This document shows, one piece after another, positions 34,640-44,771 of a stretch of 64,000 nt of DNA. Numbering within the stretch: the first letter of the stretch is position 1; every line of letters begins with the position of its first letter. The notes under the pieces are model-generated. The model was given only the letters and a program-made list of their open reading frames with translations. It made no database searches and was not told where the DNA came from. The position numbers were made by a program, and so were the translations under genes. Source of the stretch: Absidia repens (taxonomy: Eukaryota; Mucoromycota; Mucoromycetes; Mucorales; Cunninghamellaceae); NCBI GenBank assembly GCA_002105175.1, contig MCGE01000036.1, forward strand, positions 1 through 64,000, read 5' to 3'.

Positions 34640-35985
34640 AAAAGGAACGATGGTGATATGATACTAACTTCTTTTCTTTAGATGATCATTCTATACGACA
34701 TAAGCTTGGAGTCAAAAACATCAGGCAAGCCAATGAAAAAAAAAAAAGATGATGATATGATATTAACTTCTTTTTCTTTAGATGATTCATTCTATACGAC
34801 GACGTAAACTTGGAGTCAAACAACATTAAGGCAAGCCAATGAAAAAAAAAAAAAGAAAGATGGTGGTATGATACTAACTTCTTTTTCTTTAGATGATTCA
34901 TTCTATACGACGACGTAAACTTGGAGTCAAACAACATCAAGGCAAGCCACTGAAAAAAAAGGTGGTGGTATGATACTAACTTCTTTTTCTTTAGATGATT
35001 CATTCTATATGACGACATAAACTTGGAGTCAAACAACATCAAGGTAAGCCACTGAAAAAAAAGGTGGTGGTATGATACTAACTTCTTTTTCTTTAGATGA
35101 TTCATTCTATATGACGACGTAAACTTGGAGTCAAACAACATCAAGGTAAGCCACTGAAAAAAAAAGAGAGAAATGGTGATATGATACTAACTTTTTTTCT
35201 TTTTCTTTAGATGATTCATTCTGTACGACGACGTAAACTTGGAGTCAAACAACATTAAGGCAAGCCAATGAAAAAAAAAAAAAAGAAAGATGGTGGTATG
35301 ATACTAACTTCTTTTTCTTTAGATGATTCATTCTATACGACGACGTAAACTTGGAGTCAAACAACATCAAGGCAAGCCACTGAAAAAAAAGGTGGTGGTA
35401 TGATACTAACTTCTTTTTCTTTAGATGATTCATTCTATATGACGACATAAACTTGGAGTCAAACAACATCAAGGTAAGCCACTGAAAAAAAAGGTGGTGG
35501 TATGATACTAACTTCTTTTTCTTTAGATGATTCATTCTATATGACGACGTAAACTTGGAGTCAAACAACATCAAGGTAAACCACTGAAAAAAAAAGAGAG
35601 AAATGGTGATATGATACTAACTTTTTTTCTTTTTCTTTAGATGATTCATTCTATACGACGACGTAAACTTGGAGTCAAACAACATCAAGGCAAGCCAAAA
35701 AAAAAAAAAAAAAAAAAAAAAAGAGAGAGATGGTGATATGATACTAACTTCTTTTTCTTTAGATGATCCATTCTATACGACGTAAACTTGGAGTCAAACA
35801 ACATCAAGGCAAGCCAATGAAAAAAAAAGAGAGAAGGTGATATGATATTAACTTCCTTTTCTTTAGATGATTCATTCTATACGACGTAAACTTGGAGTCT
35901 AACAACATCAAGGCAAGCAAATGAAAAAAAAAGAGAGATGGTGATATGATACTAACTTCTTTTTTTTTAGATGATTCATTCAGTG
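34640..35985 (+). repeat. Subterminal tandem array with intron-like units (13 copies)
   Basis: Units of about 102 to 120 bp. Each has TGATACTAACTTC, a pyrimidine tract, TTTAG, ATGATTCATTCTATACGACG, CTTGGAGTCAAACAACAT, then AAGGCAAGCC or AAGGTAAGCC and an A run. TACTAAC is the consensus fungal branch point and TTTAG/GTAAGC are consensus splice sites. A block of about 434 bp (34810-35243) is duplicated at 35244-35677. The array ends beside a conserved minus-strand frame starting MSSLEESHI (36085). Confidence 0.9.
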
Positions 35986-36801
35986 TGACGCTTGCAATAT
36001 GATTCCATTTGATTGCCGATTTGACAACTACTCCAATCACTGCCGAAATAACTGCTGCTATATGGGATTCTTCCAATGATGACAATAAACAAAGGGAAGG
36101 ATTTATTTAGTCTGTACTGTATGATTTGTCTAGGTCTTTTTGGAACAAAAAACGCGATGTGCTTAGTTTTTCAGTTTATTTTTAGTGTCGCTGTTATCAA
36201 TTTAGATTAGTACCCTTTAATCATTTATTTGACATTGCAATAAAAACACACATATACACATGAATTGTCTTTAAAGGCCATGGAATAGAGGATGGTATAG
36301 AATCATTTCACTGCATACTGCATTTTTGAGTAGGGTCGGTCGGAAAAGCGCAGGATCGTATTTCATATTGTTTAGGCCGGTAAACGTCGGATGGCGCAGG
36401 ATCATTGGGCCGGTTCGTAACCGGCCAAAATCCTGCGAATTACCGAAAGCACCGGGTCCACCCTGCACTTTTGGCAGGGTGCAGGGTGATAAACCGGCCC
36501 GGGATAAACTTGTATTTGCCGGATCTTGCCGGGTGATTTTCCCAAGGTGCACCAATAATCATTCAATCATCTAATCACAGTCCAATGATTTAATCCCTCA
36601 TCTCTATCTTATCCAATAATACATTAGTAGTAGAAATTTATTATTCCAATAACCGCTTCCCCGATTTTATTATAAAAGCCTTCCATCATTTTACTAAAAT
36701 AAAAAAGATAACTTTGTCTCACGTATTTGACTTTGACTACTACACCAACCATTACACCCATGAATGAATCTTCTTTTGAAAAAACTGGTTTTGTCACGAA
36801 G

Positions 36802-37885
36802 TGTCGAATATAGGGTTTGTGATGATAGAAAAATAAAGACGTAAGAAAATTAGTGCGATTCTTTGTTATCTTTATTTTAATATTGATATTGATGATAAAA
36901 ATTATCTTGGGCAGCTCCTAGCAACGATATTAGTAAATGAACCAAAGAAAAAAGAAAAAGTCAATACATAAACAATAGTTCTTTTAAAAAACCACCATAG
37001 CCACTTACCCTCCTGTTCCACTGCGTAATTGTAAACGTCATCACTTGAACCATTGCTGGCTACATAGATTGAATTCACGCCAGGATCTACACCCCCATAA
37101 ATACGGGAAATCATTATTCTTGGAAGTCTTCAGGTTTCAAATCTGGAAGTGTAGCATCATTTCTAATTGGCTTGTCGAAAGAGATTGATACAGAAAACCC
37201 GTTCGTCACGATGTACTTCGAAAATATCATTCCATTCCCTTTTCTGATTTTGTCGATATTGAGGATGTTCGTCAATATTTCATCGCCATGTATGTATTGT
37301 GAGAGACCCACTTGTCGTAGGATTTGCCCCATGGATGTGTTGTCGATTTTGATGCATTTCTTTGTATAGGACGGTTTCGGCACCAAGTTGTAAACTTGTT
37401 GCTTTTTCATCAAGTGATCGACTTCAGGGGTAAAGCATCTTGGTAACAAATCCTGCTGGTGTTCAGGGTCCTGTAAGTATTCAACACAATGAAGAATTTG
37501 CTGTCGAGTGTTGGTGATGGTGTTCTGTAGGGATGTAAAGGACAAGTCCGACAGGTATGATAATTGTTGGCGGTCAAGGTTGTCATTTGTCGGTATAATT
37601 CGTTGTATCTAAAAATAAAGTAACGTTTAAAACCGGGTAATCTATGATATTGGTTATTTGATCATGATTGGTGTTAATACAATTGGAACTAGTAAGAAAA
37701 CCTCTTCATTGGTTTTCTTATAAAAATTATAAATCATATCATAATGATCAAATAAAATGCTCATATTTTTTGTAGAGATCATTGGCTTAGTTTTGTAATG
37801 GATAAATGATTAATTGGTACCTGAATTTATTTAAATGCCGCTCTGCTTATTATTCAGGCAGAACATTTTTATTCATGATACGACA
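36802..37885 (-). mobile_element. LTR, family H, carrying a captured Fanzor fragment; TSD CGAAG
   Basis: Plus-strand ends are TGTCGAATA and CATGATACGACA (so minus strand TGTCGTATCATG...). CGAAG flanks it at 36797-36801 and 37886-37890. It matches the 429-bp copy at 46953-47381 at both ends. In place of about 50 bp containing a TATAAATAG box, it has about 710 bp of minus-strand coding sequence. Confidence 0.9.
36902..37608 (-). pseudogene. Fanzor (TnpB-like RNA-guided nuclease) fragment
   Basis: Intact Fanzor proteins are eukaryotic TnpB relatives that cut DNA guided by an omega RNA. Visible on the minus strand: an acceptor-like TTTTTAG just before 37608, then IPTNDNLDRQQLSYLSDLSF, VYNLVPKPSYTKKCIKIDNT, GMIFSKYIVTNGFSVSISFD and LPDLKPEDFQE. 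A frameshift near 37112 precedes the RuvC-I motif IYGGVDPGVNSIYVASN with its catalytic Asp. A donor GGTAAGT (near 37008), a TTTACTAATAT branch point and a CTAG acceptor (near 36918) bound a short intron, and a stop follows at 36902. RuvC-II Glu, the zinc ribbon and RuvC-III are absent, and the N-terminus is missing. It cannot be an active nuclease. The assignment rests on motif pattern, not a search. Confidence 0.75.
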
Positions 37886-38234
37886 CGAAGCGTGGAACTT
37901 ATGAATTCTTGACGATGCCATTTGGACTCACATGTGCGCCATCTACCTTCCAACGGACTATGACTTCACGGATCAGGTGGCGTATATGTTCTCACCTCAA
38001 AAATAAGTTCTGGATTATAAATATAATAGGTAAATATATGTATAAACATTTATCCATATATTCTATATATAGAGATATACTATTAAAGGTACTATTATGT
38101 ACAACATTACATCTTGACATGCCCCAACACGCTTTTTTTTGAAATGGATGTTGAAATAGATATTGAAATGGACAATGAAAGAAACATTGAGCTTATTACT
38201 GTATGTTACTGTAATAAAATTTAAAAATATATAT

Positions 38235-38690
38235 TGTGAAATAACGTATATAAAGAAAAAAAAATAAAAAAAATAAAAAGTAGAAAATAAAAAGTGGGAC
38301 AGGTAGAATTAAGTGAGATTCTTGTATATGGTTTTTATTAATAAAAATGTCACTCTTTATATACTATATCTTATGTTTCATTGGAAATAGATATTACATG
38401 GGTTTATTGTTATTATTATTTTTTATCATGATCATCATTTTTATTATGATCGTATGATGTTCTGATATTAGGTGTATGATGATATGATTGATGTTATTGC
38501 AAGGGTATTTTATTTTCTTTTATTCTATTTTATGGGACCTAATGATTTCATGAAGTGAATCATTATTTTCTTTTCTTCCATCACAATGTTGCGTGATTAT
38601 TTATTTTTATCATGCAGTGTTCCTAATCGGAATTTCAATTTCTTCAGGAACCGGTTTTATTTTTATGCCATCATTTTTCATGATGCGACA
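38235..38690 (-). mobile_element. Solo LTR, family G, TSD TATAT
   Basis: Plus-strand ends TGTGAAATAAC and CATGATGCGACA. TATAT at 38230-38234 and 38691-38695. It is the inverted counterpart of 45858-46614 but lacks the LTR-E inserted there, so it shows the empty site AATTCTACC. Confidence 0.94.
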
Positions 38691-38959
38691 TATATGACAA
38701 AAAGATGGGTGACCAAATCGTGCTTGATTTCGATGACACATTCAAAAGATATATTAAAAGAAATATTACCATTAAGGAAATGGAAAGACTAGATTTAAAA
38801 GAAGTATATCTGGAATGGGATAAAAATAAACATTTTATCCCGTGATCGTACAAAAGAAATAATGCCATGGAAGTTGATTGAATTTATTTGGGGATGAAAA
38901 AAACAATAATGACGAATGGAACAAATTTTAGAAGACCTAAAAAACATATCTATGCAATA

Positions 38960-41876
38960 TGGTGCGAACAAGTTATAACCTAAATGAACCATAATTGTCT
39001 CAATTTTTGGTTTTCAAATTCCGATTATTTTTTTTTTGTCCTTTTTCCTCAACACAACCAACCAATTTAACAGCATTTACATGGGACGATGAAATAGATC
39101 CGTACCTGGAGCAAGAAAGGACTGGTTATCACGTATATCATGAATTAGTTCAGTACATCGTATTATGATTTAGTTTAGTACATTTATATTGCCTATTTTC
39201 ATTTTACTGAATAAAAAACGACATGCCTTGTTGATCACTTTTATGCATGTATGGATATTATGTTGATATTTTGCCCCTGTTATATATGATAGTTAGTTTA
39301 CAGTATAATGAGAAGACAAAAAAATATTTATTGGAAGTGAAAAATTAATCAAGATGACATAGTTTACGATGGGAGAGGTACGTTTTTTGACGGAATTTGC
39401 TACACACATCTTTTTCTACGTCTTCGGCATTAAGATTGATGCTGTAGGCTTCAATATACCTCCAACAGCGCATGTAATAACGACGTATCTTGATAGGGGT
39501 TTGGTTTGGTGGTGATGCAGCGTCGAATGCTTCGCCCAAAGTTTCTTTCAATCCATTGAAGGAGTAGTCGCAATGATTTCGAGTATATCTTTTGACATCT
39601 GCCCAGCACCGTTCAATCCAGTTACACTCGCAATGAAATTTGGGATAAAAGCGGCATAAAAGGTTACCGGCTTTGAGTGTTTCTTGGAGAGCGCAGAGTT
39701 GGTATAAAAAATCAGGTTGATTAGCCAAACAGTGCCTAGCGCAGCATTCTACATTTCCATTGTTATTTGGTGAGCCGTTGTTACTGTTGCAGTAAAGGCG
39801 CCACATTTTGCTTTCCCTTCCAGGACTGTTATCCTTGTCGTGCCAAAGTCCACGCTCCTTCAAAATTTTTTTCACCCCTTTGAAGTACTTGTACCGCTTT
39901 TCAGTGCCATTTTTTGTGCGCTTTATTTTGGTTTCGTACAGGGTTTGATCGATTTGCCTTCCATTGAATTCAAACTTGGTATCCTTGTAACATGGCAGTC
40001 CTTCCGGATGTATATGAGGTTCAAGATTCATATGTGCGGCAACCAAGGCATCATGGGCATAAGCTTTATGGTTCGAAGATTGATCAAATAAAAATAGTCC
40101 CATACAATTAGGATGTAAGGCTTTAAAGATTGGAATTACTTCATCCTTCAATTGCTTCACCACATCTGCATGAGTCCAGTAACCTTGACGATTAGCACCG
40201 GGTTCAAAGAGCTTTCGAGATATCATTTCGCCATATCGCATTGTACCATGGCATGAACACTGGAATTCAGATACCATAATTGAAAGGCCTGGACCTTTTC
40301 TCGTCAACTGCATTTCACCAGGTAAGAACCACCCCTTTGACTTCCCATCGTTGGCATAAAATACTGACTCGTCATGGGTCACCATCACGTACTTCTTTCT
40401 TCCTGGTGCAATTAATGGGGCCACCTCTTCCATTTCATCACCTTCATACATCGCCATTGACCCCCGAACATCCATCATATACTTTGCCCATTCTGTACGG
40501 TATTTTACCACATCGGCTCTTTCATGACCATCAAAATAAATTCCTTTGGTGTTGGCTCGGACTGAAAACCCCCATTCCATTTTGTATGTTCTTATAGTAG
40601 TCAAGGAAACACCATTTCCGTCAGGAAAATCTCCATCAATCATTTTTTTCAGGGCGTTTATATCCCGTTCCATTGGTTTCCTTGCCTTTATCCATTCCAA
40701 ACATTTTTTTTTTTCATTGCTGGAGTGGCGAGGATTGACGTATTTTTTGTATGCTTTCCTTGCTGGCTTAATGGAATGGCACCTTCACGCATAAATACAT
40801 CGGCCCAACGTCGAATGGCATAACTTCTGCATTGCTGATCGCTGTTAATGTTTCTGCTTTTGTACACGAGCTTTGCTGCAGCTTTTGCCGCCTTGGATTT
40901 GACAATATCAGGATTATCTTTCAAAATAATGAAGTAGTGTTGTACTGCCTGATACCGCATCATCTGAGCCTTTTGCTGTTGCATTGTTGGAAGTTCGAGT
41001 TCAACGATCGCGAGTTTTATTTTTTGTAGGAGTGCATCCATGTCCTCGGTTGTTTCGACTAACTCTCCAGAAGTATAGTCAAATTCATTTTCTGGTGCAG
41101 TATCGTTCAATCCAGCGTCGGGTACAGTATTATTCACTCCATTGGTGGGTGTAGATAATGGTGAAAAATACGCTGAAAGTTTTTTTGAACCCTTCATGCT
41201 GTTCTCCCTTGCGACCTTTTCACTGATATTTCGGTATTTCGTGGCTCTGGAGTCACCAGTGTATCCCGCACGAATATGGGAGTCGCTACCCTCAGTGAAG
41301 GAATGCATTTTATCATACGCTGATATCAAATCCGCGTCGAAGTCAAAATCGATATCGTCTTCATTGTCACCATCATCGAAGATCACATCGCTATCAGAAT
41401 TGTTTTCGTCGAGATTGGTCGTCCATCTCTTGGAGATGTTTGCTTTGGCAGAACGAATTCTTGATTTTGGGCGTGGCATTGTTATGAAATAAGTTAATGT
41501 ATTTTTTTCTTTCGGTGATGTTACTCTTCTTCTTATGGTTTGCAAGCCACAAATAACAGTGGCCAGTTTTGCCCCTGGCAACGGAGCTATGTTGCACAGA
41601 GAATTGCCTTATTTATAACCCCGCTCACCCATATGTTTTCCTTTTGTGGTAAAAGACCTGTCTCAATTTCCACCCCTCACAGCCTGGACCGACCAACTTT
41701 AAATGCCTAAGGCTTTTTTTTTTATTATGAAAGTTGAAAAAAAAATACGGATTCATATTTGCCATGACCTATACTATTCAAATCCGTATTAAAAAAAAGA
41801 AAACCGCCACCAAAAAAAAAGCCTTAGGGTTTCAAGATTGATGTCGGGATATTTAGGTTATAACTTGTTCGCACCA
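38960..41876 (-). mobile_element. Tc1/mariner-related (ITm-like) DNA transposon, TA target duplication
   Basis: Both ends begin TGGTGCGAACAAGTTATAAC inward (26 bp perfect). TA lies at 38958-38959 and 41877-41878. The homologous DNA at 51155-51166 reads GCAATATAATG with a single TA, an exact empty site. Length 2917 bp. It carries one transposase gene on the minus strand and a short plus-strand exon-like stretch near 39065-39168. Confidence 0.95.
39345..41479 (-). CDS. DDE transposase of the ITm-like element, one-base frameshift
   Basis: Starts MPRPKSRIRSAKANISKRW, followed by an acidic region and a helical N-terminal domain (to about residue 260) likely for end binding. The frame breaks at an A run on the minus strand (plus T run 40704-40714, 11 bases). 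One more A would join it to the C-terminal 451 codons beginning near EWIKARKPMERDINALKK. Catalytic motifs: VTHDESVFYAND (first Asp), LFLFDQSSNHKAYAHD (second Asp) and FHCECNWIERCWADVKRY (Glu). The second Asp and Glu are about 157 residues apart, with a CCARHCLANQPDF segment between, as I recall for a DDE_3-like family common in basidiomycetes, far longer than DD34E mariner types. The frameshift could be an assembly error. It ends HRKLCHLD. Confidence 0.85.
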
Positions 41877-42049
41877 TATAATGAAGTTAATGTCAGAAGT
41901 AATACATATACATAATTTTAAAAATAATTAAAATTTACATACATGTATCAATAAAAAAGTTTTTATTTTATTATATTCACTTTTGAAAATATGTTTTAGT
42001 TTAGACATCTATTTCTGTCTACGTTAATATAAGAGACATCTGGTGGACT

Positions 42050-42472
42050 AATCAGATTTCGAACGCCGCTCCCTCTTTCCTTTAAAAAAGGCGGCATCCG
42101 CATTTTTCTCCCTCTTTCTCTTTCTTTCCATTTTTTTTTGTAAGATTTTTTTTTCTGCACTGATTTTGTCTCTTTGTGGACCTGTTGGCCTTGGCTTTCT
42201 ATTTGGACTAGTTTAGAAGGGTTTTGGGAATAGCGATTACAAGATGCATGGGTAAACCCTTTCATTTTGATTCTATGATCTTAGGGATGTCATGATTAGT
42301 TTAGGTTGTGTGTTTGTTTTAATAAAGCATATCTTTACCTCAATAAAAGTTTAATTTACTTCAATGAAATACAGTGTATCTTTGCGTGAATGAAATTATC
42401 CTTTGTTTAACATTGTGTTGTCGCTTTAATGGAGAGCAATTCAATTGAAGTTTGCAGATCCCATTTGGAGAT
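42050..42472 (+). repeat. Dispersed repeat family D fragment
   Basis: Carries GTGGACCTGTTGGCCTTGGC, GGACTAGTTTAGAAGGGTTT and GATTACAAGATGCATGGGTA and the family's downstream AATAAAGCATATCTTTACC phrases. It is interrupted at 42472 by an LTR; GAGAT at 42468-42472 is the duplicated target. Confidence 0.8.
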
Positions 42473-42742
42473 TGTGGTGTCAGAAATAATACACCTACCC
42501 ATCTGAGTATTAACATCCTAATGAAAGTCAGATTAAGGAGCGACTATTGGAATAATTAGTCATGATATGATAAATCCTAAACATTGATTAGAAAGCATCG
42601 AATGTGTCATCATGACAATAAGTACTAGTTTCATCTTACTAATATGAACACCGCTTTTCTTATAAATAACGGGATGGTCAGCACTAAATAAAACCATATC
42701 GAAATCTCGTCATTTTCTTTTTACAAACTCTACCCCGTTACA
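42473..42742 (+). mobile_element. Solo LTR, family K, TSD GAGAT
   Basis: Starts TGTGGTGTCAGAAATAATAC and ends ACCCCGTTACA, with CTTATAAATAACGG and AATAAAACC. GAGAT at 42468-42472 and 42743-42747. It is the uninterrupted version of the LTR at 43832-44420. Confidence 0.93.
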
Positions 42743-43831
42743 GAGATCTACAGTACGTGAAAGGCCCCCGTTTTGTATACATCGCCCTCTCCTTCTCTTG
42801 ACGGTACCCCCTTTCTTTTTTTTTTTTTAGAGCTATCCTCTTTTTTTTTAAGGCGATTGCTCCATTTCAGAGAAATTCTAAGAACTTTTCAGAGAAATTT
42901 CAGAGAATTTTCAGAGATTTCATAGATTTCAGAGAAAATTTTTTTCTCCGGAATCTCAGATAGATTACACAGAACAACCGTACCACCATGCATTGTATCG
43001 GCGATGGTTGAAATTATACTGCGCGATAGCATTGTGTCAAAAAAGGACGTTGTTTATTTTATGCGTGATGTATAAAAAATAGTAAATATATTTATATAAA
43101 AAATATCAGAAGCTACGATTTACAATTAGCTGTATAGAGTAGGAACGAATTAATGTAGTATAGTGTTAGTACTTCATATTATTTGCTATTGTATCCAATA
43201 AAAAACAAAAGCATTTAAATTTGGACATGGCTTTTACAAAGTGAAGGTATGATACAACGTAAAGAAGTATCATTTTAGAGGGACAAAGAGCTACGTACAA
43301 TGTCAAAATAAATATGTTCAATAGAGTTCAACATGGATATGATTCAAAGGTTATTTTTAAAAAAAATGTATACTTGATTGAAGTACTGTATAAATAGGCA
43401 TAAACCGGTGGAATGGTCAACTTGCTAATCTAAAGGTTGAGGTGACGAATGTAAAAATGGGATCTCTACACTAGAAGACAAAACACACCGTATGAAAGAG
43501 GCAAATTGGTGCTAAATGGTAAAAAGACGAGGCCTAATTTATTCGTATGTATCTAAACCCTATCACAAACTAATACGAAGCTAAATAATGACAGTTTCAT
43601 GATGCTCATCTCTTAAGATGAAAGTCCTAATCTATTGGTGGGTCCGGGATCTTCAATCCAAAATGAAAGGGTTTCACCATAAACGTTTATACTGCATTTT
43701 TCAAAATGCCCCTGAACCAATTTCTAACCACTAATCCAAGTTCATCCTTTCTACCACAACCGCTTCCCCTTTGACTGCTCCCATTGTTGCTTGAGTTTCT
43801 GGAGATTGCAAACTGTGAAGTGGGCAGGATT
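42743..43831. repeat. Family D remnants, partly inverted relative to 44421-44726
   Basis: The stretch 42840-43030 (TCCATTTCAGAGAAATTCTA, GGCGATGGTTGAAATTATAC) recurs inverted at 44615-44712. A diverged minus-strand core is seen at 43645-43760. Between about 43040 and 43640 I see only AT-rich DNA. Confidence 0.6.
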
Positions 43832-44420
43832 TGTAGTAAAATAAAAATAAACGAGATTTCGATGTGGTTTTATTTGTGCTGACCATCCCGTTATTTATAA
43901 GAAGAGCGGTGTTTGTATTGAGTAACGTGAAACTAGTGCTTATTATCCAGATGCCCCATTTAGATGCTTGCTACGGATGTTCAGTAATTATTATGACTAA
44001 TTATTCCCATAGTCGTTCCTTAATCCGGCTTTTATTATCCTGTTCATACTCAGATGGGTAGGTGTTGTTGTATTTTGCATATGAATGTAGCAATGAAATA
44101 AAATAAAGTGTGACATTGATGTAAATCATGCATACTGTAAGTGAAATAAAAATAAATTCAAATACAGCGCTACAATGCAAGGGCTCAGATCATATATGGG
44201 TGTCATGATCTGATTTCACTTTTTCATGTCTTTGAAAAAGAAACCCATTTATTATATCAAACCGTAGTAGTAGTTATACTGTTTCATACCATAATCACAT
44301 CATTATAAAAAGATGCTTGATTTATATCAAATAAAGGTTATCAACATTCTCATCGTACTTTTTATTTTATTTTTTACAAAAAACCTATTTTTTAACAGGT
44401 GTATTATTTCTGACACCACA
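43832..44420 (-). mobile_element. LTR, family K, interrupted by LTR-I
   Basis: Minus-strand start TGTGGTGTCAGAAATAATAC (ending at 44420), with the TATA/poly(A) block at 43860-43910 (GGTTTTATTTGTGCTGACCA on plus). The outer flanks GGATT and CAACC do not match. LTR-I sits at 44066-44397. Confidence 0.8.
44066..44397 (+). mobile_element. Solo LTR, family I, TSD GGTGT, nested in LTR-K
   Basis: Starts TGTTGTATTTTGCATATGAA and ends TTTTTTAACA. GGTGT at 44061-44065 and 44398-44402. The LTR-K copy at 42473 has a single GGTGT (as ACACC) at the same point, confirming the insertion. Confidence 0.95.
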
Positions 44421-44771
44421 CAACCCCATTTCTTCTAGCAAATGCTTTGACGTCTTACATCATACTATCTTTGGTAGGGTAGACTTTTCCAATAAGACTA
44501 AATTGGTCATGATAATACTAATAATAGTGGATGTAGATGTTTTGATAATAATACAAAAGCGAAAAAACGCGACAGAGGATAAAGAAGTAAATGTCACACT
44601 TCAAATTTTAAAGTGCAGTATAATTTCAACCATCGCCGACACAATGCATGGTGGTACGGTTGTTCTTGTGTAATTTATCTGACCTGAAATCTCTGAAATG
44701 GAGCAATCCCTTTTTTAATGGCATCTTGTAATGTTGGGTAGTAGTCAAAGTTATATTTTTATTTCAGTAAA
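44421..44771. repeat. Family D inverted segment and LTR-B end fragment
   Basis: The stretch 44615-44712 mirrors 42840-43030. At 44727 an antisense LTR-B end (TGTAATGTTGGGTAGTAG) begins and is cut off at about 44791. Confidence 0.65.

Larger units (their letters stand above)
29951..36549. mobile_element. CACTA-like (CMC/EnSpm-type) DNA transposon, apparently complete, 6.6 kb
   Basis: Both ends read CACCTTGGGAAAATCACCCG inward (21 bp perfect). CAC lies on each side (29948-29950 and 36550-36552), a 3-bp target duplication as in CACTA elements. The interrupted family-B LTR, intact elsewhere as GTACACCAATAATC, gives the empty site. Contents in order: GC-rich subterminal repeats, Tnp2-type transposase (minus), divergent promoter, accessory gene (plus), 13-unit tandem array, GC-rich right terminal region. 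All exons read open, so it may be autonomous and recent. A shorter derivative lies at 23709-25983. Confidence 0.92.
29857..36756 (+). mobile_element. LTR, family B, split by the CACTA-like element
   Basis: Left part 29857-29950 starts TGTCGTATTTGTCATCCTCT. Right part 36550-36756 ends CTACACCAACCATTACA. Together they make a full family-B LTR, apart from a short deletion near CTAACTGTCAGTACAC. Flanks CCAAT and CCCAT differ at one base and may be its target duplication. Confidence 0.85.
36757..37961 (+). pseudogene. Ty3 reverse transcriptase fragment split by LTR-H
   Basis: The left piece (36757-36801) reads NESSFEKTGFVTK and the right piece (37886-37961) reads RGTYEFLTMPFGLTCAPSTF then QRTM. 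With the LTR and one CGAAG copy removed they join in frame as the classic RT palm segment with MPFGL. The fragment is cut on the left by an LTR and on the right by the TIR element starting near 37962. Only about 40 codons survive. Confidence 0.88.
38705..41910 (+). pseudogene. Unidentified ORF of TIR element J, split by the ITm insertion
   Basis: From 38705 the frame reads MGDQIVLDFDDTFKRYIKRN, ITIKEMERLDLKEVYLEWDK and stops at IP; a shifted frame continues RDRTKEIMPWKLIEFIW. After NISMQY (38959) the ITm element intervenes. The end resumes at 41877 with the NVR...TYT region seen in the 51 kb copy. The second copy (50998-51204) keeps the RDRTKEIMPWKLIEFIW core. No family recognised; both copies look decayed at the N-terminal half. 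Confidence 0.55.
37962..41990 (+). mobile_element. TIR element (family J), left copy, with nested LTR-G and ITm insertions
   Basis: The left end CGGATCAGGTGGCGTATATG plus TTCTCACCTCAAAAATAAG is nearly identical to the element at 50727-51335. The interior shares its ORF segment (AAAAATAAACATTTTATCCC, CCATGGAAGTTGATTGAATT) and AATAAAAAAGTTTTTATT near 41950. The right end was not found, so 41990 is approximate. Solo LTR-G (38235-38690) and the Tc1/mariner-related element (38960-41876) lie inside. Confidence 0.65.

Noticed and set aside
34686..35574. Minus-strand open frames of 109 to 152 codons with repeated MNHLKKKKLVSYHH
   Set aside because: They are the tandem array read on the opposite strand; the strong splice-like signals lie on the plus strand.
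35804..36085. Minus-strand frame starting MSSLEESHI, present in both CACTA-like copies
   Set aside because: Conserved between copies, but the rest runs into the array; without a transcript or outside homologue it could be terminal non-coding DNA, so it is only mentioned under the arrays.
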